From JBDKFK01 sp039798745 (lineage in GTDB: Bacteria; Patescibacteriota; Microgenomatia; UBA1406; GWC2-37-13), in assembly GCA_039798745.1 (NCBI GenBank), contig JBDKFK010000024.1, positions 1-27,011 on the forward strand: a DNA stretch of 27,011 bases, written 5' to 3'. Both the position numbers and the translations under genes were made by a program. How positions within the stretch are numbered: position 1 is the first letter of the stretch; each line of letters opens with the position of its first letter. The notes under the pieces are model-generated. The model was not told where the DNA came from and searched no databases. It saw only the letters and a list, made by a program, of their open reading frames with translations. Below, piece after piece: positions 1 through 7,528 of the stretch.

Positions 1-150
1 CGCGCCGCCGCCGCCCACGCTCTGGTGAAAGGATTCTACAAAATATTTGCCTCCGATAGCCAGCTGGAAACGACCATCTTCGTAGGTAAGGCTTTCGCCT
101 TTATAATACATGTCGATACTGATATTACCTATGGATATAAGGTCGTACAT
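1..150 (-). CDS. PfkB-family carbohydrate/nucleoside kinase, N-terminal 50 residues (partial)
   Basis: The reverse strand encodes 50 residues from an ATG at 150 to the window edge. They start MYDLISIGNISIDMYY and reach a run of four glycines followed by Ala. PfkB/ribokinase-family sugar or nucleoside kinases typically begin with a beta-strand of the type D(V/L)I(S/T)IG...D, followed by a substrate-binding GG-x-G-x-N motif, and the fragment matches both up to the point where it is cut. The ATP-binding C-terminus with the catalytic Asp lies outside the window, so the substrate cannot be inferred. The start is supported by a TATAAT on the reverse strand exactly 6 nt upstream, the spacing expected for a leaderless mRNA. 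Transcription diverges from the holA-like gene at 216. Confidence 0.75.
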   Translation of the reverse strand, partial: MYDLISIGNISIDMYYKGESLTYEDGRFQLAIGGKYFVESFHQSVGGGGA

Positions 151-156
151 ATAACG

Positions 157-162
157 ATTATA
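157..162 (-). promoter_or_regulatory. -10 element of the PfkB-family gene (leaderless type)
   Basis: On the reverse strand TATAAT lies 6 nt before the ATG at 150, so transcription is predicted to begin on or next to the A of the start codon. No good -35 hexamer is visible at 16-18 bp, and there is no Shine-Dalgarno sequence. Confidence 0.55.
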
Positions 163-203
163 TAGCAAATTATACTTAGTTTCATAGATGTAGAGGCATC
201 TGT

Positions 204-209
204 TAAAAT
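204..209 (+). promoter_or_regulatory. -10 element of the holA-like gene (leaderless type)
   Basis: TAAAAT (5 of 6 matches to consensus) ends 6 nt before the ATG at 216. No ribosome binding site is visible. This fits the same leaderless arrangement as the divergent gene at 150. The -35 region is weak. Confidence 0.45.
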
Positions 210-215
210 ACTTGT

Positions 216-905
216 ATGTTACAGATAATCTGCGGAGAAGATGTGACCGCCTCACGCACCTATTTCCAGCAACTGAAAACGGAGTACAAGAAAAAAGGCT
301 ATGAGATTAAGCTAGTGCCTATGTCTGAGGTAGAAGAGCTGCCTAAATGGATACTCGAATCACCTTCGTTGTTTGCTCCTCAGATACTGTATGTCACGGA
401 AAATCTAGTACGTAAGCTGAAGCAAAAAAAGAGTAAAGAGCTGTATAGCCGTATAGATGAGGCGGGAGCAGCGGCCGATGTGTTCTGGATAGACTGGGAA
501 AATGATCTTACCTCCCGTGATATTACGACATTAAAAAATCATAAGATAAAAGAGTTCAAGCCGGCAGAATCTATCTTCGGCTATCTTGATAAATGTTACC
601 CGGGAAACCTTCAAGGGTTTGTGGAAAGTGGTGAAAAACTACTCGATACTGTGGAGGAAGGATTTATATTTGCGATGCTTTCCAAACACATACGTACTCT
701 TCTTCTAATTCAGAATAATGCCGCACCCAAAACAATACAAGCGTGGCAGGCAGGAAGACTTCGCTCACAGGTAGCCAGATGGAAGCCGGACAAGCTTATC
801 GCGTTTTATGAAGGGCTTGCCCGCATAGACGTTTCGCTCAAAACGAGCTCAAATATGCACGGAATCAAGAAATCAGTTGATATTTTGGCATGTTATTATT
901 TATAA
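216..905 (+). CDS. holA: DNA polymerase III delta subunit-like protein (HolA family)
   Basis: This 229-residue protein resembles the clamp-loader delta subunit, which opens the DNA sliding clamp and loads it at primed sites. The features seen are an N-terminal stretch beginning MLQIICGEDVTASRTYF (the usual 'x-G-E-D/N-...-S-R' opening of HolA-like proteins), a middle region with alternating acidic and basic helices, and a C-terminal helical section. In the C-terminal part, 'FAMLSKHIRTLLLIQ', 'LRSQVARWKPDKLIAFYEGLARID' and a terminal 'LDIL-like' helix follow the delta-subunit collar-domain pattern. At 229 residues it is much shorter than E. coli HolA (about 340), as in many reduced genomes. The ATG at 216 is favoured by the -10 element 6 nt upstream. 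Sequence similarity is low across this family, so the call is by pattern only. Confidence 0.65.
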   Translation: MLQIICGEDVTASRTYFQQLKTEYKKKGYEIKLVPMSEVEELPKWILESPSLFAPQILYVTENLVRKLKQKKSKELYSRIDEAGAAADVFWIDWENDLTSRDITTLKNHKIKEFKPAESIFGYLDKCYPGNLQGFVESGEKLLDTVEEGFIFAMLSKHIRTLLLIQNNAAPKTIQAWQAGRLRSQVARWKPDKLIAFYEGLARIDVSLKTSSNMHGIKKSVDILACYYL

Positions 906-924
906 TATGATACTATCATACGAT

Positions 925-960
925 GATAGACGATAGACTATCGTCTATAGACTATAGTCT
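925..960. repeat. Paired palindromes between holA and the phosphohexomutase gene
   Basis: Two inverted repeats lie back to back. At 926-948, ATAGACGATAG and CTATCGTCTAT are separated by one base. At 949-960, AGACTATAGTCT is a perfect 12-bp palindrome. The two share the word TAGACTAT, so the region is also internally repetitive. It sits 20 nt after the holA stop and about 30 nt before the next ATG. It could form RNA hairpins between the two genes (end protection or a weak terminator, though there is no T-run right after the stem) or be a protein-binding operator. Confidence 0.6.
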
Positions 961-989
961 GTTTCGGTATTATTATTTTATTCAATTCT

Positions 990-2390
990 ATGAACATCAA
1001 TCCTTCGATTTTTAAAGCGTACGATATGAGAGGTCTTTATCCTAAAGATATTAATGAGGAAAACATTGAAGCAATAGTCAGAGCTATTTATACATTTTTT
1101 GTAAAGGATCTCGGCAAAGATAATCTTCAGATAGTTCTTGGACGAGATATGCGCATCTCCTCACCCGCGTTATATGAAAAAGCCGTAAACACACTCGTAA
1201 AGTCGGGAGCTCAGGTTGTCGGAATTGACCTCGCCACCACACCGACCATTTACTATGCAACCCTTAAATACGGATATGATGCAGGTATACAGATAAGTGC
1301 GTCCCACAATCCCAAAGACTACAATGGTCTGAAATTTGTAAAACGTGTAGGCAAAAAACTTATCAAAATAGGCAAGACAACGGGTATGGAAGATGTAAAA
1401 AACTTTGCTCTAAGCGGCAATTTTGTTGAGTACAAAGACGGTGGTTCATTTACAGAAAAAACCAATGTGCTGAAAGAAGAAGTAGAAGATGCAATGGCAG
1501 CCGTACAACCTCAACACATAAAAAGAATGAAGATAGTTGCCGATGCCGCAAACGCCATGGGTTCATTGTACATAAAGGAACTTGCCAAGCACTTGCCAAT
1601 TGACTTGATAGAGATGAACTTTGAACTAGACGGAACATTCCCTGCTCATCAGGCAGATCCTTTACAGTTTAAGCTGCTCAGAGATCTGCAGGATAGAGTC
1701 ATCGCGGAAAAGGCTGATCTTGGTCTCGCACCCGACGGAGACGGGGACAGAATCTTCTTTATTAATGAAAAGGGTGAAGTGGTACCTGCCACACTTATAA
1801 CCTCTCTTATAACTAAACAGGTTCTGGAAAAAAATCCTAAAGAAAAAATTCTCGTAGACATACGCTACACCCGTAACGTAACCAACGTTGCAAAAAAATT
1901 CAACTCAACTCCTAGTATAAGTAAGGTAGGACATGCTCTTATTACAGAACAGCTGAACCGTGAAGAAGGAGCCTTTGCAGGCGAATCTTCGGGACACTTT
2001 TACTTTCGAGAAATGGGTGGGTGCGAAAGCGCTATACGGGTGATACTCTATGTATTAGAGGCTGTGGGTAAAGAGGGTAAACCACTTTCTGAAGTACTGG
2101 AAAGTCTGCATACTTCTATAGAATCTGGTGAATATAACTTTGAGCTTAAGGAAGGAACTTCGGCCAAAGAACTTCTGCAGCAGATTGCCGATACCTATAA
2201 GGATGGAGAGTTATCTACACTAGACGGCATAGCCATAGATTACCCTGACTGGCGTGTAAATATACGTACCTCAAACACTGAGCCACTATTAAGATTGAAT
2301 GTAGAGGGAGCCACTCTGGAACTGACAGATGCTAAACTCAAAGAGCTGGCAACAATGATAAAGGCCACAGGCGCCACGCCTATGGAATAG
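990..2390 (+). CDS. Phosphomannomutase/phosphoglucomutase
   Basis: This is a 466-residue alpha-D-phosphohexomutase that interconverts hexose 1-phosphate and 6-phosphate, supplying sugar nucleotides for glycans. The order of motifs is complete. The N-terminus carries 'IFKAYDMRG'. The phosphoserine loop is ISASHNP, with the catalytic Ser near 105. The metal-binding loop DGDGDR is at 249-254. A sugar-recognition loop GESSGHF lies near 330, and the C-terminal phosphate-binding loop RTSNTEPLLR near 425. This layout and length are typical of bacterial ManB/AlgC/PMM-PGM enzymes, many of which take both mannose and glucose. The cell-surface glycan genes elsewhere in the window (GT2 synthase, GH26) are possible downstream users, but this gene is not in their operon. 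No Shine-Dalgarno site precedes the ATG. Confidence 0.93.
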   Translation: MNINPSIFKAYDMRGLYPKDINEENIEAIVRAIYTFFVKDLGKDNLQIVLGRDMRISSPALYEKAVNTLVKSGAQVVGIDLATTPTIYYATLKYGYDAGIQISASHNPKDYNGLKFVKRVGKKLIKIGKTTGMEDVKNFALSGNFVEYKDGGSFTEKTNVLKEEVEDAMAAVQPQHIKRMKIVADAANAMGSLYIKELAKHLPIDLIEMNFELDGTFPAHQADPLQFKLLRDLQDRVIAEKADLGLAPDGDGDRIFFINEKGEVVPATLITSLITKQVLEKNPKEKILVDIRYTRNVTNVAKKFNSTPSISKVGHALITEQLNREEGAFAGESSGHFYFREMGGCESAIRVILYVLEAVGKEGKPLSEVLESLHTSIESGEYNFELKEGTSAKELLQQIADTYKDGELSTLDGIAIDYPDWRVNIRTSNTEPLLRLNVEGATLELTDAKLKELATMIKATGATPME

Positions 2391-2439
2391 CCCATAATGA
2401 TCACGGCATGCCTGAAGCAGAATGATTTTAATTGTATTT

Positions 2440-2523
2440 AAGTGTATACCTATAGTATATACTTATTACATAGCAGCTATGTAAAAGTAAAAATCGGGTA
2501 TTTTTGACATTTTTAGACTGTCA
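2440..2523. repeat. Cluster of inverted repeats in the 320-bp gap before the 551-aa gene
   Basis: The gap 2391-2710 has no convincing gene, only a 13-codon ORF at about 2537. It holds three inverted repeats. The first is at 2440-2464, AAGTGTATAC / GTATATACTT with a 5-base loop and one mismatch. The second is at 2466-2484, TTACATAGC-A-GCTATGTAA, perfect 9-bp arms. The third is at 2505-2523, TGACA / TGTCA around 9 bases. The perfect one has the shape of a dimeric repressor operator. None is followed directly by a T-run of the usual terminator type. TTGACA at 2504-2509 has no -10 at a proper distance. Confidence 0.5.
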
Positions 2524-2676
2524 TAACAGCCTAAATATGAAATTGTCTAAAATAGCACTCTCCACACTTGTCTGCTAACGTTTGCCCTGCCAGTCCAAAG
2601 AGGTCTTAATGATGTAATAATTTGATCAATATAGTATCTCTGTGGCTCTTGTATAGTATTTAGGCTTACAGGTCTC

Positions 2677-2705
2677 TTGCAAGTGTATTGGCAATATCAT
2701 ATAAT
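2677..2705 (+). promoter_or_regulatory. Promoter TTGCAA-N17-TATAAT of the 551-aa membrane protein gene
   Basis: TTGCAA at 2677-2682 and TATAAT at 2700-2705 are separated by 17 bp. The -10 ends 5 nt before the ATG at 2711, predicting a leaderless mRNA. This decides the start: an in-frame TTG at 2705 overlaps the -10 and is therefore unlikely. Confidence 0.65.
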
Positions 2706-2710
2706 TGCAT

Positions 2711-4366
2711 ATGTCAAAAGATGGTGCAATGACTCCCAATCCACCGCCACTCAAGGCGAACGTAGACCAACCCATTACCTTATCTCCCTATTCCTCAGCA
2801 CTCGTACAGAGCGTGAAGACAATCCCTGATCAGCCTAAGCCAGACGAGAACACCAAGCTCACTGTCTCACAGACTGTTTCATTTATGGCTATCGCTTACG
2901 AAAAGGTGAGAAACGCTATAGAGTACCGTGAGGACCATCTCATACGGCGTGCTGCCATTGAACGTATTCTGAGACGAAGATTAGCCATGAATGCCAGTGG
3001 CAAAGGGGAGTCTGAGAATCTGCTTCGGGAGCTTACGTGGGCACGGTATTTTCCCAACGGTAGCCTGGACGAAGATGACATAGATCATGTGCAGAACATA
3101 ATAGACAAATATCTACTTCTGAGAAAAGTAGTGGTAACCGGAAGGGATAACAACATAAAGAAATATTTGTACGATTTCTTCATTGACATGCTTACCTGCG
3201 AAATCGAGGAAACGCTGAGTCCCAGTACCACCTTCCGCGATGCCAGTTTCAACTATTTCCTGTATCAGACACTGAGACAGAAAATACATATTGAGGAGCT
3301 GACCGAAGAACAGAAAGACGCCTACTTCCTGGTAGCCCTGGAAAAGGCGTACCGCAAAAGTGATTCGTCTTATCAGCGCTATCACTTGTTTACAACATTC
3401 TATAAACCTCTTTCGGAGTATACTCCCGAAGAGCTGGCAAACTTCACCTCCAAACTTCCCCAAATATTTAAGCGTATAGATGACATGATTAAAAACCCCT
3501 ATGTTGAGCGTCTACAGAAATTCGCCAAGAAACAGCTGCCTCCCTATCTTATTCTTTTCGAGATCATGAAAGATAAAAAAGGGAAAGTAGACGATATTTT
3601 CAAATCACGGGCGCTCCTGTGGAACGAAGTGGATCTTACCTGTCGCGAAAAATACCAGCAGGCTTCCTCAAAACTCAAAACACTGGCATTCAAAAGTTTG
3701 ATCTACATCTTTGTAACCAAGATGCTGTTTGCCATAATACTTGAATACCCAGTATCTCTCTGGCTATATAACGAAGTACACTGGTCATCGATTGCCATAA
3801 ATAGTCTGTTTCCACCAATTCTCATGATGATCATTGTGCTGTTCTTTAAACTTCCGGGCGATGACAATACGCAGCGCATATATTACCGAATCATCGACAT
3901 CATAGACTCCAATAAAGAGTTTGAAACAACAAAAGTAATGAACCTTACGAGTAAGTCAAAGATCAAGAAACCGGTGCTTGTGTTTGGTTTCACCATTTTT
4001 TATACGCTTACTTTTTTCATAACACTGTTCCTGATACACGAAATACTGCTTCTTCTTAGCTTTAATATAATCAGCCAGCTTCTGTTTGTATTCTTTGTCT
4101 CCGTTATTACATTCTTCTCGTATAGGATAAAACAGGTGGTAAATGAGTACCGGCTTATATCCAAGGAACAGATACTGACCCCTCTTATAGACTTTTTCTT
4201 TATGCCGATTCTTTCTCTGGGTAAATTTTTCAGCACACAGCTGGGTCGTCTGAACTTTTTTATCGTAATCTTTGACTTCATAATAGAAGCTCCGTTTAAG
4301 CTGATTATAGAAGTAGTAGAAGAATGGATCTCGTTTGTCAAAGCCCGAAAAGAAGAAATCGCCTAA
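2711..4366 (+). CDS. Large membrane protein of unknown function (551 aa)
   Basis: I do not recognise the family. The first ~45 residues are Pro/Ser/Thr-rich and probably disordered. Residues ~55-330 are soluble, helical and very charged (for example 'RRAAIERILRRRLAMN' and 'HVQNIIDKYLLLRKVV'). The C-terminal part holds four or five hydrophobic segments: about 'LIYIFVTKMLFAIILEYPV', 'SLFPPILMMIIVLFF', 'VLVFGFTIFYTLTFFITLF', then 'LLLLSFNIISQLLFVFFVSV'. It closes with an amphipathic tail rich in Phe and Glu. It is therefore a cytoplasmic helical domain tethered to a polytopic membrane domain. No catalytic motif is visible. The gene stands alone behind its own promoter and converges with the nuclease gene at 4370 with a 3-bp gap. 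The start at 2711 follows from the -10 position. Confidence 0.85.
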   Translation: MSKDGAMTPNPPPLKANVDQPITLSPYSSALVQSVKTIPDQPKPDENTKLTVSQTVSFMAIAYEKVRNAIEYREDHLIRRAAIERILRRRLAMNASGKGESENLLRELTWARYFPNGSLDEDDIDHVQNIIDKYLLLRKVVVTGRDNNIKKYLYDFFIDMLTCEIEETLSPSTTFRDASFNYFLYQTLRQKIHIEELTEEQKDAYFLVALEKAYRKSDSSYQRYHLFTTFYKPLSEYTPEELANFTSKLPQIFKRIDDMIKNPYVERLQKFAKKQLPPYLILFEIMKDKKGKVDDIFKSRALLWNEVDLTCREKYQQASSKLKTLAFKSLIYIFVTKMLFAIILEYPVSLWLYNEVHWSSIAINSLFPPILMMIIVLFFKLPGDDNTQRIYYRIIDIIDSNKEFETTKVMNLTSKSKIKKPVLVFGFTIFYTLTFFITLFLIHEILLLLSFNIISQLLFVFFVSVITFFSYRIKQVVNEYRLISKEQILTPLIDFFFMPILSLGKFFSTQLGRLNFFIVIFDFIIEAPFKLIIEVVEEWISFVKARKEEIA

Positions 4367-4369
4367 TAG

Positions 4370-5815
4370 TTAGCCAAAACTGCCGGTCATCTGCCCAAAG
4401 TTTTTTTCCAGCTCTTCTCTCGTAATTCTTTTTATATTTTTTTTATGCGCACCTGAACTAATATACCTGCCAAGTATCTTATACGTATCCAGATCGAAGA
4501 CTCCATCGGCGCGGGACAACTCACTCATACCCTCAGCGTCGGCACGGTACTGACCAATAAGACACCAGTTGTCGACAAGATAATATTCGGTCTCACTGCG
4601 TGAACCTTTGTGTTCCTGTATAAGAATCGGCCCTTGAAACGGCCAGTCGCGTATTTTGGTTTTATCAAAAGCTGCTTCAAAGATAGCATTATATTCGTCT
4701 GGAGTAAGCTTATTCGCACAAGCTCCTTTGCACCAGCCAAGCTGATGCGAGAAACACACCTTTTTACTTTTCTCGAGACCAAGCTTAACCTCACACAAGC
4801 CATACGACTTTACGAGCGCACGTAAGAAATCCTTAGCCTGCCTCAGGGACCTGAATACTCCCATAAGGCCGGGCAGATCGGAAATCTCAATATTGGAAAC
4901 AGTGTCTAAAGCTATGGTAAAAAATCCGTCGTTATCTACCTTGCGTCTGAGAATGAGCATTTTGTGACTGTTACGAAGCTGGCGATTATACAGAGGCTGC
5001 ATTTCTTTTACGAGTACCGATTCTTTAAGCAACGCTCCCAGTTCACCTGCGGTCTCGATAGCCTCAATATTCTGGATCTGGCGCGAGATGTTCATTTCTT
5101 TGTTCGAAAGTCGGTCGTTGGCAAAATGCGAAAGTACCCGTTCGCGGATGTTAATACTCTTGCCAACATAGAGCGGCATGGCGTTCTCACCATAAAATAT
5201 ATAAACACCGGGCCCTTCGGGCAGATCGTCGATGGTCTGTTGATCTATACTTATCGGTACTGAAGGCCGCTTGAGTACTGTGTTGAAAGCCGCCTCAAGT
5301 ACGGGTGGGTCAAACCGGCGCTTAACCTCTTTATAAAAATCCCAGAGTACCTGAGCGTCGTCGAAGGCGCGATGCCGGTTGGCACACTCAAATTTGAACC
5401 GTTCCATAAGCGCGTCAAGGTTGTGATGGCGGTGTTGAGGAAAGAGAGTCCGCGATAATTTAGCTGTGCAGAAATGTTTGCGTGAAAAGTCTATGCCGAA
5501 CCGGCGGAACTCATTTTGAAGGAAACCATAATCAAAACGTACATTGTGAGCTACAAATATACTATCGTCGAGTAGCTCAAGAATATTATATTTCACATCT
5601 TCAAAGGTGGGCGCAGATAACAGCTCCTGATTTTTTATGCCCGTCAGCTCTTCGATGAACGGTGAAACATAGAGCTCAGGGTTTATAAGTGTCTGATATG
5701 TTTTTACAAGTTTGTCGTTTTCAATACGTAAGATCCCGATTTCTATGATCCGGTCATACATAACGCGCGCACCGCTTGTTTCGATATCAACAAATGAAAG
5801 CTTATCGAGTGACAT
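4370..5815 (-). CDS. DEDDh 3'-5' exonuclease fused to a GIY-YIG (UvrC/Cho-like) endonuclease
   Basis: This is a 481-residue fusion. Residues ~5-165 form a DnaQ/epsilon-type exonuclease: 'FVDIETSG' carries Asp10 and Glu12, 'AHNVRFDYGFL' carries Asp95, and 'HRAFDDAQV' carries His148 and Asp153, a full DEDDh set. Residues ~198-280 form a GIY-YIG domain: 'GPGVYIFYGENAMPLYVGKS', 'NIRERV', and a candidate catalytic Glu near 265 in 'LGALLKES', ending with the typical 'QPLYNRQL'. The C-terminus has a Cys-containing stretch 'CFSHQLGWCKGAC', as seen after the nuclease domain of UvrC/Cho-like proteins. There is no UvrB-binding or helix-hairpin-helix part. Such fusions are known in actinobacteria and other groups and are presumed to act in DNA repair, incising near a lesion and then trimming. 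The gene lies downstream of the histidine kinase but has its own promoter at 5846-5874. Confidence 0.9.
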   Translation of the reverse strand: MSLDKLSFVDIETSGARVMYDRIIEIGILRIENDKLVKTYQTLINPELYVSPFIEELTGIKNQELLSAPTFEDVKYNILELLDDSIFVAHNVRFDYGFLQNEFRRFGIDFSRKHFCTAKLSRTLFPQHRHHNLDALMERFKFECANRHRAFDDAQVLWDFYKEVKRRFDPPVLEAAFNTVLKRPSVPISIDQQTIDDLPEGPGVYIFYGENAMPLYVGKSINIRERVLSHFANDRLSNKEMNISRQIQNIEAIETAGELGALLKESVLVKEMQPLYNRQLRNSHKMLILRRKVDNDGFFTIALDTVSNIEISDLPGLMGVFRSLRQAKDFLRALVKSYGLCEVKLGLEKSKKVCFSHQLGWCKGACANKLTPDEYNAIFEAAFDKTKIRDWPFQGPILIQEHKGSRSETEYYLVDNWCLIGQYRADAEGMSELSRADGVFDLDTYKILGRYISSGAHKKNIKRITREELEKNFGQMTGSFG

Positions 5816-5845
5816 ATGTGAAGATTAACTTGTCTGGATAGTATC

Positions 5846-5874
5846 ATCATAACAAAAAACAGAGCAGGTTACAA
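5846..5874 (-). promoter_or_regulatory. Promoter TTGTAA-N17-TATGAT of the nuclease fusion gene
   Basis: On the reverse strand TTGTAA (5874-5869) and TATGAT (5851-5846) are 17 bp apart, in the 64-bp gap between the kinase and nuclease genes. The start codon at 5815 is about 30 nt downstream, so this gene should have a short 5' UTR, but no clear Shine-Dalgarno sequence is seen. Confidence 0.5.
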
Positions 5875-5879
5875 GACTT

Positions 5880-7253
5880 TTATTTTGTCGGAATTACAGG
5901 GATATTAATATAGAACGTTGATCCTTTCCCTACCACACTCTCCACCCAGACATCGCCGCCATGTATGCGCATAATCTCGGCCGAAATATAGAGACCAAGG
6001 CCCATACCCGAAAAGCTTGCTCTGTTGGTATTTTCCAGCTGATAGAACGGCTGAAAAATACTAAGACGTTTGTCTGCTGGTATCCCTGGACCATAATCTT
6101 CAACACCCACTATTACATTGCCATTCTCTGAAAAAACATTCACCGTTAGTCTCTTAGAGGCAGGAGCATATTTAACCGCGTTGGACAAGAGATTGGTAAG
6201 CACCTGACTCAGGCGATATTTATCGGCGCGCACCGATGTTTTTGCCTTTCCTTTTATGGTTATTGTATGGTGGAGTGAGGTACCCTGAACTTCTTCGACA
6301 ATATCCTTTACAAACTGATCGATATCAAATGTTTCCAGATGAAGCTCGAGTTTGCCGGAACGTATTTTACTTACGTTGAGTAGGTCATTTATAAGCTTTG
6401 TAAGGCGGTCTAGCTGTTCATTCATTTTACCCAGATACTGAATAAATTTTTTGTCACCGTTTGAGTTGGCGAGATATTTCTGAAAAATCTGAGTGAATCC
6501 TTTGATTGTGGTGACAGGGGTTTTAAGCTCATGGCTTGCTATACCTATAAACTCGTCTTTTTTCTGTTCAAGCTCACGCTGTGTAACAAGTACGTCACGA
6601 TGATTTTTGCACAAATATGCGGTGAAAACAGCTATAGTGAAAAGGGGAAGTCCGTGGGCGAGGGGCGCGAGGGGGATATGACCATAAACAAACAGCCATC
6701 CCGGGGCAGCCGCATCGAGGGTGAGATGAACGAGAAGTGTCACTAGGACAACTATCCATTCAAGCCTCCAGTCAGAGTAAATAGAGATATAAGCCATAAC
6801 AATATAGAAATGAAAATGCATCTCTATAGAGCCGCCGCTTATGAAGATAAATAAGTAAGAAAACGAAGTGAGCGCGATAGTGAGGACAATTCGCCAGTAA
6901 TAATGACTTTTGACGCGTTTTTTGATAAGTAATGTCGCAAGTACAAGAAACACACCAACCAGGAATGCTGCGGCAGCCTCGACAACTGAGATAAGCCTCC
7001 AGGCAAAAGGGGAGGGCATATACGCGGCTAACCTGAAAAAATGATTTGAGATGATGAGCGCGATAAGAGCATAGAGATGCCACCATAGAATTTTGATAGA
7101 AAATCTGTCGATGCGGTCATACTTCATGATCTTTTCATAGCTTTCGTTTATATCATACCGGAACATATGTATCAACGAATATATGCTTTCAGATGATCGG
7201 TGATGAATACTTCGAAGCTTTTCTGTAAATGTGCGTAAAGAGTCGTTCCTCAT
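5880..7253 (-). CDS. Membrane-bound sensor histidine kinase (orphan)
   Basis: This 457-residue protein has a membrane sensor half and a complete kinase core. About six hydrophobic segments lie between residues 55 and 215. One of the loops reads 'GGSIEMHFHFYIVMAYISIY', a His-rich membrane motif that resembles sensor domains of some other signalling proteins and could bind metal. The HisKA helix is 'DEFIGIASHELKTPVTT' with the phosphoacceptor His241. The ATPase lobe has an N box 'LSNAVKYAP', a G1 box 'VEDYGPGIP' and a G2 box 'GMGLGLYIS'. It probably autophosphorylates in response to a membrane or environmental cue. No response regulator gene is adjacent on either side, so its partner is elsewhere. 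The first ~50 residues are cytoplasmic and charged. The start at 7253 is the first in-frame ATG; no strong ribosome binding site is present. Confidence 0.92.
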   Translation of the reverse strand: MRNDSLRTFTEKLRSIHHRSSESIYSLIHMFRYDINESYEKIMKYDRIDRFSIKILWWHLYALIALIISNHFFRLAAYMPSPFAWRLISVVEAAAAFLVGVFLVLATLLIKKRVKSHYYWRIVLTIALTSFSYLFIFISGGSIEMHFHFYIVMAYISIYSDWRLEWIVVLVTLLVHLTLDAAAPGWLFVYGHIPLAPLAHGLPLFTIAVFTAYLCKNHRDVLVTQRELEQKKDEFIGIASHELKTPVTTIKGFTQIFQKYLANSNGDKKFIQYLGKMNEQLDRLTKLINDLLNVSKIRSGKLELHLETFDIDQFVKDIVEEVQGTSLHHTITIKGKAKTSVRADKYRLSQVLTNLLSNAVKYAPASKRLTVNVFSENGNVIVGVEDYGPGIPADKRLSIFQPFYQLENTNRASFSGMGLGLYISAEIMRIHGGDVWVESVVGKGSTFYINIPVIPTK

Positions 7254-7325
7254 AGTAATAACGGTAAGTATTATTGGGGGGATACGTGTTATTTATAACA
7301 TATCCGAAGCTAGAAAGCACGGAGA

Positions 7326-7354
7326 GTGACAAATGCCCTTTGTTATGATATAAT
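7326..7354 (+). promoter_or_regulatory. Promoter GTGACA-N17-TATAAT (extended -10) of the helicase gene
   Basis: GTGACA at 7326-7331 (5 of 6 matches to TTGACA) and a perfect TATAAT at 7349-7354 are 17 bp apart, and TG precedes the -10 by one base, giving an extended -10. Transcription should start near 7361, leaving a leader of about 160 nt before the helicase ATG. That is far longer than the leaderless norm of this region. Confidence 0.75.
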
Positions 7355-7360
7355 ATACAT

Positions 7361-7520
7361 ATTCAATCTATATAGATTGTAGTGCGCTCCATGAGCATAA
7401 AGTTATTTTTGTCTTTGAGGGCGCATCCGTCCGATATGTATCGGATGAACCCGAGGGAAGACAAAATGATTCTTCATAAATCATGTTCTCTTCTTTCTAT
7501 TATTTATTCAGTATTTTTAT
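7361..7520 (+). promoter_or_regulatory. Structured 5' leader of the DEAD-box helicase mRNA
   Basis: The predicted leader begins with a perfect 16-bp palindrome CAATCTATATAGATTG (7364-7379), which could be a 5'-terminal hairpin or an operator. A hairpin TCCGAT-ATGT-ATCGGA at 7430-7445 competes with CATCCG / CGGATG pairing of the same bases. GTCTT (7411-7415) can pair with AAGAC (7458-7462), closing a larger multi-arm structure. A Shine-Dalgarno-like GAGGGAAG (7453-7460) then serves a 20-codon ORF rather than the helicase itself. Long leaders that fold are reported for some cold-responsive RNA helicase mRNAs; a regulatory role here is inference. Confidence 0.55.
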
Positions 7521-7528
7521 ATGTATAA
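7466..7528 (+). CDS. Putative 20-aa leader ORF overlapping the helicase start
   Basis: An ATG at 7466, 5 nt after GAGGGAAG, opens a 20-codon frame (MILHKSCSLLSIIYSVFLYV) ending in TAA at 7526-7528. The stop overlaps the helicase coding region, whose ATG is at 7521-7523 in another frame. The helicase ATG has no ribosome binding site of its own (the upstream 35 nt are almost pure A/T). Translation of the leader followed by re-initiation is therefore a reasonable model. The peptide is hydrophobic. It could also be a chance ORF; only the well-placed ribosome binding site and the overlap argue for it. Confidence 0.4.
   Translation: MILHKSCSLLSIIYSVFLYV

Noticed and set aside
2705..2713. In-frame TTG start at 2705 for the 551-aa protein
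   Set aside because: The TTG overlaps the last base of the TATAAT at 2700-2705; the ATG at 2711 sits at the leaderless spacing seen in other genes.
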